Both the position numbers and the translations under genes were made by a program. Shown here one piece after another: positions 1-7,709 of a DNA stretch of 15,135 nucleotides. The notes under the pieces are model-generated. The model was not told the origin of the DNA, did no database searches, and saw nothing but the letters and a program-made list of their open reading frames with translations. Each line of letters starts with the position of its first letter. Positions within the stretch are counted from its first letter, which is position 1. This DNA comes from Clostridia bacterium (GTDB taxonomy: Bacteria > Bacillota_A > Clostridia > Oscillospirales > CAG-272): positions 1-15,135 of the forward strand of contig JAGBZZ010000298.1 in NCBI GenBank assembly GCA_017652965.1, read 5' to 3'.

Positions 1-18
1 ACTTTTCAAAGCGGCACA

Positions 19-61
19 ATCCCTCACCTGCTTCGCAGGAGCTCCCTTTACACAAGGGAGC
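19..61 (+). repeat. Intergenic palindromic repeat, copy A
   Basis: Two adjacent hairpins are visible: CCTGC-TTC-GCAGG at 27-39 and GCTCCCTT-TACAC-AAGGGAGC at 41-61, preceded by a CCCTC block. The same order (CCCTC block, small GC stem, CTCCC/GGGAG stem) recurs at 14832-14874 (+) and 15055-15101 (-). It resembles the short palindromic intergenic repeats that are common in gut clostridial genomes. The family assignment comes from memory and was not searched. Confidence 0.6.
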
Positions 62-133
62 CTTCCCCATAATGGCCCCCTCAACGAAATCGCCACATCC
101 TTTGTTTCTGTTCACCGGCAATAGCCTTTTTCG

Positions 134-160
134 AACCACGCGAATATCGCGTGGTTTTCG
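134..160 (+). terminator. Hairpin, possible terminator of a gene upstream of the window
   Basis: A perfect 10-bp stem (134-143 with 147-156, loop ATA) is followed by TTTTCG. The U-run is short, so it would be a modest intrinsic terminator for + strand transcription entering from the left. It could also be just another palindrome next to the repeat at 19-61. Confidence 0.4.
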
Positions 161-167
161 TAATACA

Positions 168-205
168 AAAAAGAGGAACTATGCTAAAACACAATTCCTC
201 TTTTT
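168..205. terminator. Bidirectional intrinsic terminator
   Basis: AAAAAGAGGAA (168-178) pairs with TTCCTCTTTTT (195-205) around a 16-nt loop, giving a U-run on either strand. It lies 32 bases past the stop codon of the SGNH hydrolase gene, which reads leftward. The left half is almost identical to the terminator at 5480-5519, sharing AAAAAAGAGGAACTATGC. Confidence 0.8.
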
Positions 206-237
206 GTTTGCGGTTATGCCGAGGGCGCCGTCCTGCT

Positions 238-1509
238 TTACTGCATACGGGTTACAAGATTGCGATACACCGCATCGGCCAGCTGATGCTGTCCGCTTTT
301 CGCGATGTGTAGGCCGTTTGAGCCGAGGGTCAGCTTGTGGGGGTTGCGGATATTGGCGTCAAACTCGGCAAACACGCCGTTATAGTCGGAATCAAACTGC
401 GAGGCAAGATGCACGAAGGAAAGCCGTGCAGGGTCCTCCGATGCGACCCTTTCGCGGATGCCGTCAAAGGTGCGAAGCGTCTCAAGACGGGGGAACCACG
501 GCCAGGAGATGCCGTAGTTCTGCGCAAAGCCGTTGCGCGAGGGGAAAAGACCGCCGACAAGGGTGATGTGGCAATCCGGAAAATCAGCATGCACCGAGGC
601 CACAAAATCGCGCATGGCAGCCTCATAGTCCTCGGGGCGCCAGGCATAGCTGTTCCAGGTCAGGGTCACCACCACCTCGTCGATGCGATCCTTGCCAAAG
701 CGGGCGGCATAGGCGCGAAAATCGTTGCACCTCCGCTCGGAATTCCAAAAGGGATTCGAGTCGGCACGCTCGGCCGAGGTGTAGACGATGTCCCCAAGGT
801 TCTTCCCGCCCGTTTGGTGCACAAGGCGGCCACCCTCGGTCGAGGGCAGAGCGCCAAGGGCGCTTGTCGAGATGATCTTGATCCTGCTTTTCGAGATGGA
901 CTCCAGCTTCCAAAGCCCACCGCACGCATCCCTATAAAAGCTGTGCTGATCGACCCTCGCGTCCTTATCCGAAAAATCGCCGTAGATGTTCATAAAGTCG
1001 TTGCGCTTGTTCTCGGTGAGATACGAGCGGAAGGTCCAACCGCCGTAGCCCTCGTAGCGCACGCCCTCCTTCTCCTTTGAGCCGATAAAGGCAATGTGCG
1101 AAAGCCCGTGCCCCGCAGGCTCACCGCCCGTGCCCGTCAGCATCCGCCCAAGCTCGCTCGTCCACACCCCGGGGCCGGTGTCCGAGGCGCCCACCAGCAA
1201 AAAGACGCGCTCCTCCCTCGGGGATACCGGGGGGTTCACCACACGGACGGTGCAGGTGGCCTCGTCCAGGATGTCGCCCTCGTTGTTCCGCAGGCGGATG
1301 CAAAGGGTATGCATCCCGAGGTCGCTCTCGTCGGGTGTAAAGTAATATTTACGGGAGAAGGCCTTGCCGCGGTTTTTGCCGTCGGTGTAGGACACTTCAA
1401 AGTCATAGGTATCGATCGACACGCTGTTCACGATGCCACGGTAGAAAAGCTCAAAGGGCTCGCCCACCACAAGGTCATACTGACGGGGCAGATACAGATA
1501 GCGCTTCAT
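238..1509 (-). CDS. SGNH/GDSL-family hydrolase (probable carbohydrate esterase)
   Basis: The 423-residue protein has an N-terminal beta-rich region (about 1-95) followed by an SGNH hydrolase fold. Block I is GASDT at 107-111, with the predicted nucleophile at Ser109. A YEGYGGWT segment (152-159) matches the Gly block, TWNSY (285-289) fits the Asn block, and the terminal catalytic block reads NGLH (398-401), with His401. Family members remove acyl groups, often acetyl, from glycans. No signal peptide is seen, so it is probably cytosolic. The start at 1509 has an AGGAGA ribosome site just upstream and sits about 24 nt downstream of a promoter; a longer in-frame extension to 1665 would run through that promoter and is rejected. 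The gene is divergent from the GH89 operon, which suggests a shared role in glycan breakdown. One oddity is that the usual Asp of the Asp-x-x-His pair is Asn398. The substrate is unknown. Confidence 0.85.
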   Translation of the reverse strand: MKRYLYLPRQYDLVVGEPFELFYRGIVNSVSIDTYDFEVSYTDGKNRGKAFSRKYYFTPDESDLGMHTLCIRLRNNEGDILDEATCTVRVVNPPVSPREERVFLLVGASDTGPGVWTSELGRMLTGTGGEPAGHGLSHIAFIGSKEKEGVRYEGYGGWTFRSYLTENKRNDFMNIYGDFSDKDARVDQHSFYRDACGGLWKLESISKSRIKIISTSALGALPSTEGGRLVHQTGGKNLGDIVYTSAERADSNPFWNSERRCNDFRAYAARFGKDRIDEVVVTLTWNSYAWRPEDYEAAMRDFVASVHADFPDCHITLVGGLFPSRNGFAQNYGISWPWFPRLETLRTFDGIRERVASEDPARLSFVHLASQFDSDYNGVFAEFDANIRNPHKLTLGSNGLHIAKSGQHQLADAVYRNLVTRMQ

Positions 1510-1539
1510 AGGTGTCTCCTTTTTCTTTTTGTCAGCCCC

Positions 1540-1568
1540 ATTATAGCACGCCACCCTCTTCATTGCAA
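1540..1568 (-). promoter_or_regulatory. Sigma-A promoter of the SGNH hydrolase gene
   Basis: On the - strand, TTGCAA (1563-1568), a 17-nt spacer and TATAAT (1540-1545) preceded by TGC form an extended -10 promoter. The expected start site is near 1533, leaving a leader of about 24 nt before the ATG at 1509. Confidence 0.85.
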
Positions 1569-1596
1569 GAGGCTTTTTTCCTTTTGCGCATGCATC

Positions 1597-1625
1597 TTGC
1601 AAACTCCCCCTCTTCATGCTATAAT
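1597..1625 (+). promoter_or_regulatory. Sigma-A promoter of the GH89 operon
   Basis: TTGCAA (1597-1602), a 17-nt spacer and TATAAT (1620-1625) with an extended TGC at 1617-1619. The same boxes and spacing occur in the divergent promoter 1540-1568. An operator-like inverted repeat (1621-1641) overlaps the -10 and the predicted start site. Confidence 0.88.
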
Positions 1626-1641
1626 AGGGGTATCCTATTAT
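1621..1641. promoter_or_regulatory. Operator-like inverted repeat over the GH89 promoter
   Basis: ATAATAGG (1621-1628) and CCTATTAT (1634-1641) are perfect 8-bp inverted arms around GGTAT. The dyad covers most of the -10 box and the transcription start, a typical repressor position. The cognate regulator is not identified. As RNA, the transcribed part could form at most a weak hairpin. Confidence 0.6.
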
Positions 1642-1657
1642 CGCTTGGGAGAGGCTT

Positions 1658-3859
1658 ATGAGCATCCGAGGATCTTATACTAAAAAGAAGATACAAAGCA
1701 TGCCGCGGGATACCGACCTTTCGGAGGTCTATGCCCTCATCGCGCGGGTGGCATCCCCCCGATATGCCGCCGCCTTTCGCCTTTCGCTTACCGAGGGCGA
1801 CGGCTTTGACTCCTACGAGGTGTCCGACGGGGACGGCGCGATCCATATCCGTGCCACCTCGGGTGTGGCGATGGCCGCGGGCTTTCACGCCTACTTACGC
1901 ACGCGGTGCGGCTACACGGTCGGTGCGCTGACAACAAGCGGGCATCTGCCCCCTGTGCCGCCCCCGGTGGGCGAGCCGATCACGGGGAAAAGCGAATTTC
2001 TTTACCGCTACTTTTTCAACTACTGCACCTTCTCCTATACCTACGCCTTCGACACGTGGGAGGAGTGGGAGAGGACGCTTGACTATCTCTTGCTGTCCGG
2101 CTACAACCTTATCCTGAATCCCATCGGGCTGGAAGGGGTCTTTCGTCGCACCCTTCTGGCGCTTGGCTATACCGAGACCGAGACCTCGGCGTTTCTGTGC
2201 GGCCCCGCCTTTTACGCCTGGCAATGGATGATGAACATGACAGGCTGGGCGGGCGGCGCCCCCGCACGGTGGTATGACGAGCGGCTTTTGCTGGCAGGCA
2301 GGATCAACCGCCGCCTGCACGCCTTTGGCGTAGCCACGGTTGCCCCGGGCTACGCCGGGATGGTGCCGCCCGATTTCGGCACGCGCTTTCCGGATGCCGA
2401 GATCCTGCCGCAGGGGCGCTGGTGCGGCTTCTCCCGCCCCTCGCTCCTTTTGCCCACCACCCCGCACTTTGACCGGGTTGCCGACGTCTTTTACCGCGAG
2501 TGCCGCAGGATCGAGGGGGCGGAGGACTGCCACTATTATTCGGTCGATCCCTTCCACGAGGGGGGCGTGACAGACGGCATTGACCTATACGCCTTCGGCC
2601 GCCGCGTTTTTGCCGCCATGCGCCGCGCCGACCCCGCCGCCGTGTGGATACTACAGGGCTGGACGACCTCGCCAAAGCCCGAGATGGTGAAAAGCATCCC
2701 GGACGGGTGCGCCATCGTGGCCAATCTTTCGGCACACAGAAGTTGCACGGCGGGGATGTACGCCGATGCGCCCTTTCTCTTTTGCACCGTCTTCTGCTAC
2801 GGCGGGCAGTACAACTTCCAAGGGGCGGCCGAGGCCATCCTAGAGGGGCCCTACCGCGCGTTGGAGGATCCCGAGATCAACCTGATCGGAATGGGCTATA
2901 TGCCCGAGGGGGTCAACTGCAACGAGATCATTTACGAGATCCTTTCCCACAACGCCTTTTCGGAAAGGACGAGCCTTTCTGCCTTTGTCACCTATTATCT
3001 GAAGACCCGCTACGGCTATACCTCCCCCGCCCTTTCGGAGGCTCTGTATGACCTTTGCCACGAGGTGCTGGACGGCAAGCAGACAAAAAGCGGTGAATCC
3101 GCCCTTTGCGCCCGCCCGACCCTTGCGGTCAAAAGCACCTCCACCTGGGGCAAGGGGGCTAACCCCTACCTTGACCAGGGCGTCCTTGTGCGCTACCTTT
3201 CGGCCATGCTGGAGGAATACGACCGCCTTTCGGATAACCCCACCTACCGCAAGGACCTTACCGAAGCGGCAAGGCAGGCGGTCAGCAATCTTTCCTGGCA
3301 CTTTGTCGACCGTATCCAAAAGGCCTACGCCGCAGGCGACAGCGAGGCGCTATCGCAAAACGGCGGCAAGCTGCTTTCGCTTTTCGACCTGCAGACCGCC
3401 ATCGTTGCCACAGACGGCGACATGCTGCTTGGCCGCTGGCTGGAAAAGGCCAAGCGCCACGGAAGGACCCCTGCCGAGCGCGCCTACTTTGAGTGGAACG
3501 CCCGCGTGCAGATCACGCTTTGGGCAGGGCGCGAGGGGGCGGCACAGCTACATGACTACGCGGCCAGAGAATGGCAGGGGCTTTTGGAGGACTTTTACCG
3601 CCCGCGCTGGGAGGCCTTCCTCTCCCGCCTGGAGATCTCGCTTCTGACAGGCACCCCGCTTCCCGAGATCCACCACTATGACGAGGAGCTTCCCTTCACC
3701 TATGCCAAAAAGCAGTACCCCACCGAACCGTTTGGCGACCTTCGCGCCGCCGTTTCCAAGGCGCTGGCCGTGATCCGCGCGTCCGCCGTCTCCCACCGCG
3801 CCGAGGAGCGGGAGTGGGAAAGCGTGGAGGCGGCCGTGGCAAAAACGGCCACACTGTAA
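1658..3859 (+). CDS. GH89 alpha-N-acetylglucosaminidase
   Basis: GH89 enzymes hydrolyse terminal alpha-linked N-acetylglucosamine, as in human NAGLU and clostridial mucin-acting enzymes. This 733-residue protein has a small N-terminal alpha/beta domain (about 15-100) and then the family signature region: YRYFFNYCTFSYTYAF (116-131), GPAFYAWQWM (182-191), SVDPFHEGG (295-303) and GMGYMPEGVN (411-420). Glu301 and Glu417 align with the two catalytic glutamates of the family, and an all-helical C-terminal domain follows. There are no signal peptide or carbohydrate-binding modules, unlike secreted GH89 enzymes, so intracellular action on imported oligosaccharides is inferred. The start at 1658 has GGGAGAGG (1647-1654) upstream; an in-frame ATG at 1700 lacks such a site. 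It is the first gene of an operon with the MBL hydrolase 31 nt downstream. Confidence 0.93.
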   Translation: MSIRGSYTKKKIQSMPRDTDLSEVYALIARVASPRYAAAFRLSLTEGDGFDSYEVSDGDGAIHIRATSGVAMAAGFHAYLRTRCGYTVGALTTSGHLPPVPPPVGEPITGKSEFLYRYFFNYCTFSYTYAFDTWEEWERTLDYLLLSGYNLILNPIGLEGVFRRTLLALGYTETETSAFLCGPAFYAWQWMMNMTGWAGGAPARWYDERLLLAGRINRRLHAFGVATVAPGYAGMVPPDFGTRFPDAEILPQGRWCGFSRPSLLLPTTPHFDRVADVFYRECRRIEGAEDCHYYSVDPFHEGGVTDGIDLYAFGRRVFAAMRRADPAAVWILQGWTTSPKPEMVKSIPDGCAIVANLSAHRSCTAGMYADAPFLFCTVFCYGGQYNFQGAAEAILEGPYRALEDPEINLIGMGYMPEGVNCNEIIYEILSHNAFSERTSLSAFVTYYLKTRYGYTSPALSEALYDLCHEVLDGKQTKSGESALCARPTLAVKSTSTWGKGANPYLDQGVLVRYLSAMLEEYDRLSDNPTYRKDLTEAARQAVSNLSWHFVDRIQKAYAAGDSEALSQNGGKLLSLFDLQTAIVATDGDMLLGRWLEKAKRHGRTPAERAYFEWNARVQITLWAGREGAAQLHDYAAREWQGLLEDFYRPRWEAFLSRLEISLLTGTPLPEIHHYDEELPFTYAKKQYPTEPFGDLRAAVSKALAVIRASAVSHRAEEREWESVEAAVAKTATL

Positions 3860-3890
3860 AAAGTACTTTACAAAAAGAAAGGATGCCGCC

Positions 3891-4670
3891 ATGGATATCA
3901 CACACATCACCCCCGACATTACCCGCATCCGCATTCGGTTTCTTGACGTGTACACCACGGTCTTTCTTGTCAGGACGGAGGCAGGGTATCTTCTGTTTGA
4001 CACCGCCACCTATCCCACCGATATCACCGAGCATCTCCTCCCCGCCCTTTCCTCGCTTGGCATCCGAGGGGAGGAGCTTGCGGCCGTTTTTGTTTCGCAT
4101 CCGCACCGCGACCATGCAGGCGGGCTTGCCGCCCTCTTAGAGATGCGCCCCGCGCTTCCGGTCTTCGCGGGGAGCGACGCCCTCCTTGCCACCCATCTAG
4201 GGGCGCGGCTTTCGGTCGCCGCTGACGGGGATATTCTTTTTGGGGTACTGCGCACCGTGGCGATCCCCGGGCACACGGCCGATTCGATCGCCCTTCTGGA
4301 TCTGCGCACCGGCACCCTCCTTTCGGGGGACGGCTTACAGCTGTACGGCCTCTTTGGCTCGGGCTGGTGGGGTGCAAATATCACCATGCCGCAGGCGCAC
4401 CTTGCCACACTTGACCGCCTTGCGGAGCTGCCGATCACGGCGATATACCCCGCACATGACTATCACCCCGAGGGGGATGCCTTCATAGGGCAGGCGGCCA
4501 TCGCGCGGGCACTGGCCGCCTGCCGTGAGCCGCTTTTCCTCATTCGGGATATGATCATAGCCGACCCGCAGGCCGACGACAAGGCGATCGCCGCCGCCTA
4601 CAATGCCAAAAAGACCCTGCCCACCCTCGGCTGGCCTGTGGTGGCCGCCGTCCGCCGTGAGCTTTTGTAA
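3891..4670 (+). CDS. MBL-fold metallo-hydrolase
   Basis: This 259-residue protein is a metallo-beta-lactamase-fold enzyme, normally a binuclear zinc hydrolase. The HxHxDH motif is at 70-75 (HPHRDH), PGHT gives His128, SGDG gives Asp147, and PAHD gives His189, so a complete metal site is predicted. It has the size and layout of lactonase or glyoxalase II-like members. The segment around LQLYGLFGSGWWG (149-161), following the Asp147 ligand, may be a subfamily feature. The start at 3891 follows an AGAAAGGA site; an ATG 8 nt earlier is out of frame. The gene is second in the GH89 operon, 12 nt before the deacetylase homologue, so a substrate derived from amino-sugar glycans, such as a lactone or ester, is plausible but unproven. 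Confidence 0.85.
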   Translation: MDITHITPDITRIRIRFLDVYTTVFLVRTEAGYLLFDTATYPTDITEHLLPALSSLGIRGEELAAVFVSHPHRDHAGGLAALLEMRPALPVFAGSDALLATHLGARLSVAADGDILFGVLRTVAIPGHTADSIALLDLRTGTLLSGDGLQLYGLFGSGWWGANITMPQAHLATLDRLAELPITAIYPAHDYHPEGDAFIGQAAIARALAACREPLFLIRDMIIADPQADDKAIAAAYNAKKTLPTLGWPVVAAVRRELL

Positions 4671-4675
4671 GGAGG
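4669..4675 (+). promoter_or_regulatory. Ribosome site fixing a GTG start
   Basis: AAGGAGG overlaps the TAA stop of the MBL hydrolase gene and lies 7 nt before GTG at 4683. No ATG is suitably placed, so GTG is the start of the next gene and the two are probably translationally coupled. Confidence 0.85.
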
Positions 4676-4682
4676 GGATACC

Positions 4683-5456
4683 GTGAGCCTTTACTGCTTT
4701 ACGATCGACGACAACATCCTTTTCCTGCAGGATCTTCAGAAGGAGGGTATCGAAAGCCTTTTCGACCACCCCTACACCGCCATGCTGAAGCGCCTGCACG
4801 AGCGCTTTGACCTTAAGATCCAGCTGAACCTCTTTTACGAGACCGAGGGCTTTTGCCTTGCCGATCTTAGCGACCGCTACCGGGATGACTTTGCCGCGTG
4901 TGCCGATTGGCTGAAGCTTTCCTTCCATTCCAGAGCCAACCATCCACCCCACCCCTACGCCACCTCGGAGTATGCCGAGGTCTATGCCGATGGGGAGGCG
5001 GTACAGCGCCAGATCCTGCGCTTTGCCGGGGCGGCCTCGCTGGCTACGACCACCACCGTCCACTACTGCTCTACCACGCGGGCGGGGGCGGCGGCGCTTG
5101 CCGACCTTGGCGTGCGGGGCCTGCTCGGCCTTTTCGGCAGTGACGGCACGCCGCGCACCTCCTATAGCCTACCCGAGGAGCTTGGCGCCCGCCTGCGCCG
5201 CGGGGAGATCCTCAGTACAGAGGGGGTTGCCTACGCCTCGCTTGATCTTGTGGTGAACTGCTTTAAAAAGGAAGAGCTCCTGCCAACCCTTCGGGCCATC
5301 CTTCCCCGCGACACCTTGCGCATCATGATCCACGAGCAGTACTTCCGCCGGGAGCTTCACTACTTCCAGCCGGATTTTGAGGAAAAGCTTGTCACCGTCT
5401 TTTCCTACCTGGAGGGCCTCGGCTTTCAAAGCCGCTTCTTTGAGGAAATGCTCTAG
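4683..5456 (+). CDS. Polysaccharide deacetylase-like (NodB-type) protein
   Basis: This 257-residue protein starts at GTG. FTIDDN (6-11) matches the first NodB motif, with the catalytic-base and metal-binding Asp pair at 9-10. FHSRANHP holds a complete H(S/T)xx(N/D)H motif (HSRANH, 82-87), the metal-binding histidines of carbohydrate esterase family 4 relatives. A further conserved-looking segment, MIHEQYF (215-221), lies near the C-terminus. The canonical R-P-Y motif is not evident, so the activity may differ from classical N-deacetylation. No signal peptide is seen, so cytosolic action is inferred. It is the last gene of the GH89 operon, 12 nt after the MBL gene, and is followed by a terminator. 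A role in deacetylating or otherwise processing an N-acetylhexosamine product is inferred from context only. Confidence 0.7.
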   Translation: MSLYCFTIDDNILFLQDLQKEGIESLFDHPYTAMLKRLHERFDLKIQLNLFYETEGFCLADLSDRYRDDFAACADWLKLSFHSRANHPPHPYATSEYAEVYADGEAVQRQILRFAGAASLATTTTVHYCSTTRAGAAALADLGVRGLLGLFGSDGTPRTSYSLPEELGARLRRGEILSTEGVAYASLDLVVNCFKKEELLPTLRAILPRDTLRIMIHEQYFRRELHYFQPDFEEKLVTVFSYLEGLGFQSRFFEEML

Positions 5457-5479
5457 GCGATACCGCCATACGAGGATGC

Positions 5480-5519
5480 AAAAAAGAGGAACTATGCGAA
5501 ACCATAATTCCTCTTTTTT
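5480..5519. terminator. Bidirectional terminator between convergent operons
   Basis: AAAAAAGAGGAA (5480-5491) pairs with TTCCTCTTTTTT (5508-5519). One mismatch follows, then four more pairs and a CGAAAC loop. U-runs occur on both strands. It separates the GH89 operon end (5456) from the fucosidase gene end (5554). Confidence 0.9.
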
Positions 5520-5553
5520 CTTTTCGTGTATGCCAAAAGGCGATAGCCCCGTC

Positions 5554-6825
5554 TTATACGTTCATAAACTCGGCAAGATTAGGCGGTACGAGGGCATACT
5601 GCGGGGCCTCGTCCCCAAAGTCCATCTCAAATACCGTGAACTGCAAAAGGGTATCCGGGCACTCGGCCGGCAGACCGTCAAAATACAAAACTCCGTCCTC
5701 AAAACGGAAGGCGACCTCCTGCCCCGTGGTGACACAGCGCACCGTGCGCGGGGGCTTTCGGTACCCCGCGACCCGCATGCAGGAGGGGCTGTAGATCCAG
5801 TTCCAAAGATAGACACGGTTGCCCTTGCGCACCGAGGTGGAGATGCCGTTTGCCCCGTGTGCGCCGCGCACGGCAGAGCCGTACACTGCCGCTTCATGGG
5901 TGCGCACCCATTTGCCTACCGTCTCTAAGGTCGCCCTCTCGTAAGCATCGATGCTGCCGTCCCCGTTCGGCGAGACGTTGAAAACAAGATTTCCCCCGCC
6001 AAACTGACACTGCGCCATCAGCTTTACGATATCGTGGGCGTTCATCGCAAAGGGGAGCGCCCTCTCGTGATCCACCCCGCCAAAGCCTGTCTGGCTGAAG
6101 CGCATGCAGGCCTCCCACTCGACCCCGTTCGGGGGATAGACGAGCTTATCCTCGGCAATGGCGAAATCCTCGGGCAAGCGGCTTCTTTCGTTGATCAGGA
6201 TATCGGGCTGCAGGGCCCTGACCATCGCGTTGCGCTCAAGGCTTTCCCAGGCCTCGGCCGTCTCCAGCGGAAGCGCCACGTCGTACCAAAGGATATCGAT
6301 CCTGCCGTAATTGGTCATCAGCTCGCGCACCCGCTCGCGCACGTCGGCCACAAAGCGCGCACGTGCCGCCTCGTCGGTACGGCATCGGCCGCCGTCCGGA
6401 TGCTCCCAGTTGAGAAGCGAGTAGTAAAGCCCGATGCGCAGGCCATGCTTACGGCAGGCCTCGCAAAACTCCCGCACTATGTCGATCCTCGGGCCGTAGT
6501 TGACCGAGTTATAGGGGTTGACGGCAGAATCCCACAGCGAAAAGCCGTCGTGATGCTGGGTCGTCAGGATGGCGTACCTCATGCCCGCCGCCACCGCGCA
6601 CCGTGCCCACTCCTCGGCCATGCCGCTTTTGTAGGTCATCTGTTCGCCTGCCACACGCAGATACTCCTCGCGCGAGATGCCCTCGCGCAGCTTGATCCAC
6701 TCCCCCCTGCCATAGCAGGAATAGATGCCGTAGTGGATAAAGAGACCGAGCTTCGCCTCCTGCCACCAGGCACTGCGGCGGGCCAGCGTTGCCCTGTTTT
6801 CTGCCTCGTAAGCCGCAAGATCCAT
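5554..6825 (-). CDS. GH29 alpha-L-fucosidase
   Basis: GH29 enzymes are retaining exo-fucosidases acting on terminal alpha-fucose of glycans. This 423-residue protein carries family hallmarks: KLGLFIHYGIYS (25-36), QHHDGFSLWDS (90-100), and RIDILWYD (175-182), where Asp182 is the expected nucleophile. NVSPNGDGSI follows near residue 285. The C-terminal part (about 330-423) forms a short beta domain. It lacks signal peptide and binding modules, so it is probably intracellular. The start at 6825 has GGAGGT upstream, 15 nt after the stop of the ThuA-like gene, so both are in one operon. Family assignment is strong; the linkage preference is not readable from the sequence. Confidence 0.93.
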   Translation of the reverse strand: MDLAAYEAENRATLARRSAWWQEAKLGLFIHYGIYSCYGRGEWIKLREGISREEYLRVAGEQMTYKSGMAEEWARCAVAAGMRYAILTTQHHDGFSLWDSAVNPYNSVNYGPRIDIVREFCEACRKHGLRIGLYYSLLNWEHPDGGRCRTDEAARARFVADVRERVRELMTNYGRIDILWYDVALPLETAEAWESLERNAMVRALQPDILINERSRLPEDFAIAEDKLVYPPNGVEWEACMRFSQTGFGGVDHERALPFAMNAHDIVKLMAQCQFGGGNLVFNVSPNGDGSIDAYERATLETVGKWVRTHEAAVYGSAVRGAHGANGISTSVRKGNRVYLWNWIYSPSCMRVAGYRKPPRTVRCVTTGQEVAFRFEDGVLYFDGLPAECPDTLLQFTVFEMDFGDEAPQYALVPPNLAEFMNV

Positions 6826-6840
6826 CGCTATACCTCCGCC

Positions 6841-7578
6841 TCAGCCCATACGCTCCACGTACTCCGCATCCTCCACGGTTCTGACGTGCGGATTGCCGAT
6901 GCGCGCGCGGTAGGTGGGCGCCAGATAGCGCACCGCATTGGTGATCACGCGGCAGACGGCGGGGTCATAATAGGTAGGAAAGGTCTCGTGCCCGGGCTGG
7001 AAGTAAAAGACCTTCCCGTTGCTTCTCTCATACAAAACGCCCGAGCGAAAGACCTCCCCGCCCGAGTAATTGCCGATCAAGAGCACCTTGTCGGGGGTCG
7101 GGATCGCAAACGGCTCACCGTAGGTCTCCTCGGCCGGAAGACGGAAGAAGCGGTCGATCCCTCTCGTGATGGGATGGCCGGGCTCAATCACCCACAGGAT
7201 CTCGGAATCCCCGCTTTCCCGCCAGGTGATATTACAGGAGGTGCCCATCAGAAGGCGGAAGGGCTTGGAATGATGGGCAGAGTGCAAAAAGATGACCCCC
7301 ATGCCCTCCAGCACCGCATCCCGCACCATGGCGGCTACCTCGTCCGGCACCTCGCCGTGGGCGATATGCCCCCACCAGATGAGGACGTCTGTCTCGGCAA
7401 GCAGCTCCTTGGTGATGCCGGCGTTCTCCTCGTCGAGGGTAGCTGTTTTTACCGTGATGTCCGCTTCCTTACCAAGAAAGGAGGCGATCGCCCCGTGGAT
7501 GCCCTCGGGATATACCGCACGCACGACCTCCGAGCGGGTCTCGTGCCGATTTTCATTCCATACCAGTACGCGTATCAT
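6841..7578 (-). CDS. ThuA-like domain protein
   Basis: This 245-residue protein matches the ThuA (trehalose utilization) family, which has a class I glutamine amidotransferase-like fold. Visible family segments are RVLVWNENRHE (3-13), YPEGIHGAIA (23-32), VLIWWGHIAHGEV (65-77), GVIFLHSAHHSKPF (94-107) and, near the C-terminus, VFYFQPGHETFPTYYDP. ThuA proteins are linked to sugar utilization, some with keto-sugar metabolism, but the biochemical reaction of this branch is not established. It is first in the operon with the fucosidase. The ATG at 7578 has GGAGGT at good spacing and a promoter at 7608-7637. Confidence 0.88.
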   Translation of the reverse strand: MIRVLVWNENRHETRSEVVRAVYPEGIHGAIASFLGKEADITVKTATLDEENAGITKELLAETDVLIWWGHIAHGEVPDEVAAMVRDAVLEGMGVIFLHSAHHSKPFRLLMGTSCNITWRESGDSEILWVIEPGHPITRGIDRFFRLPAEETYGEPFAIPTPDKVLLIGNYSGGEVFRSGVLYERSNGKVFYFQPGHETFPTYYDPAVCRVITNAVRYLAPTYRARIGNPHVRTVEDAEYVERMG

Positions 7579-7607
7579 GCTTATACCTCCATACGGTTGA
7601 TAGCTTG

Positions 7608-7637
7608 ATTATGCCACAAGCGCGCCTCGGCTGTCAA
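7608..7637 (-). promoter_or_regulatory. Sigma-A promoter of the ThuA-fucosidase operon
   Basis: On the - strand, TTGACA (7632-7637) and CATAAT (7608-7613) are separated by 18 nt, with TGG forming an extended -10. It is consistent with a start site near 7601 and a leader of just over 20 nt. Confidence 0.75.
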
Positions 7638-7709
7638 GTGATTTCGGATTTTTCGCCGCGCGCCCCTCTTTTTTCGCCAAAAAAAGAAGGGCATGACGAC
7701 AGGTTTGCC

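Noticed and set aside
72..566. 164-codon forward open frame at the left end
   Set aside because: It runs through two hairpins and antisense to the SGNH gene, and its translation is Arg/Ser-rich with no recognisable fold.
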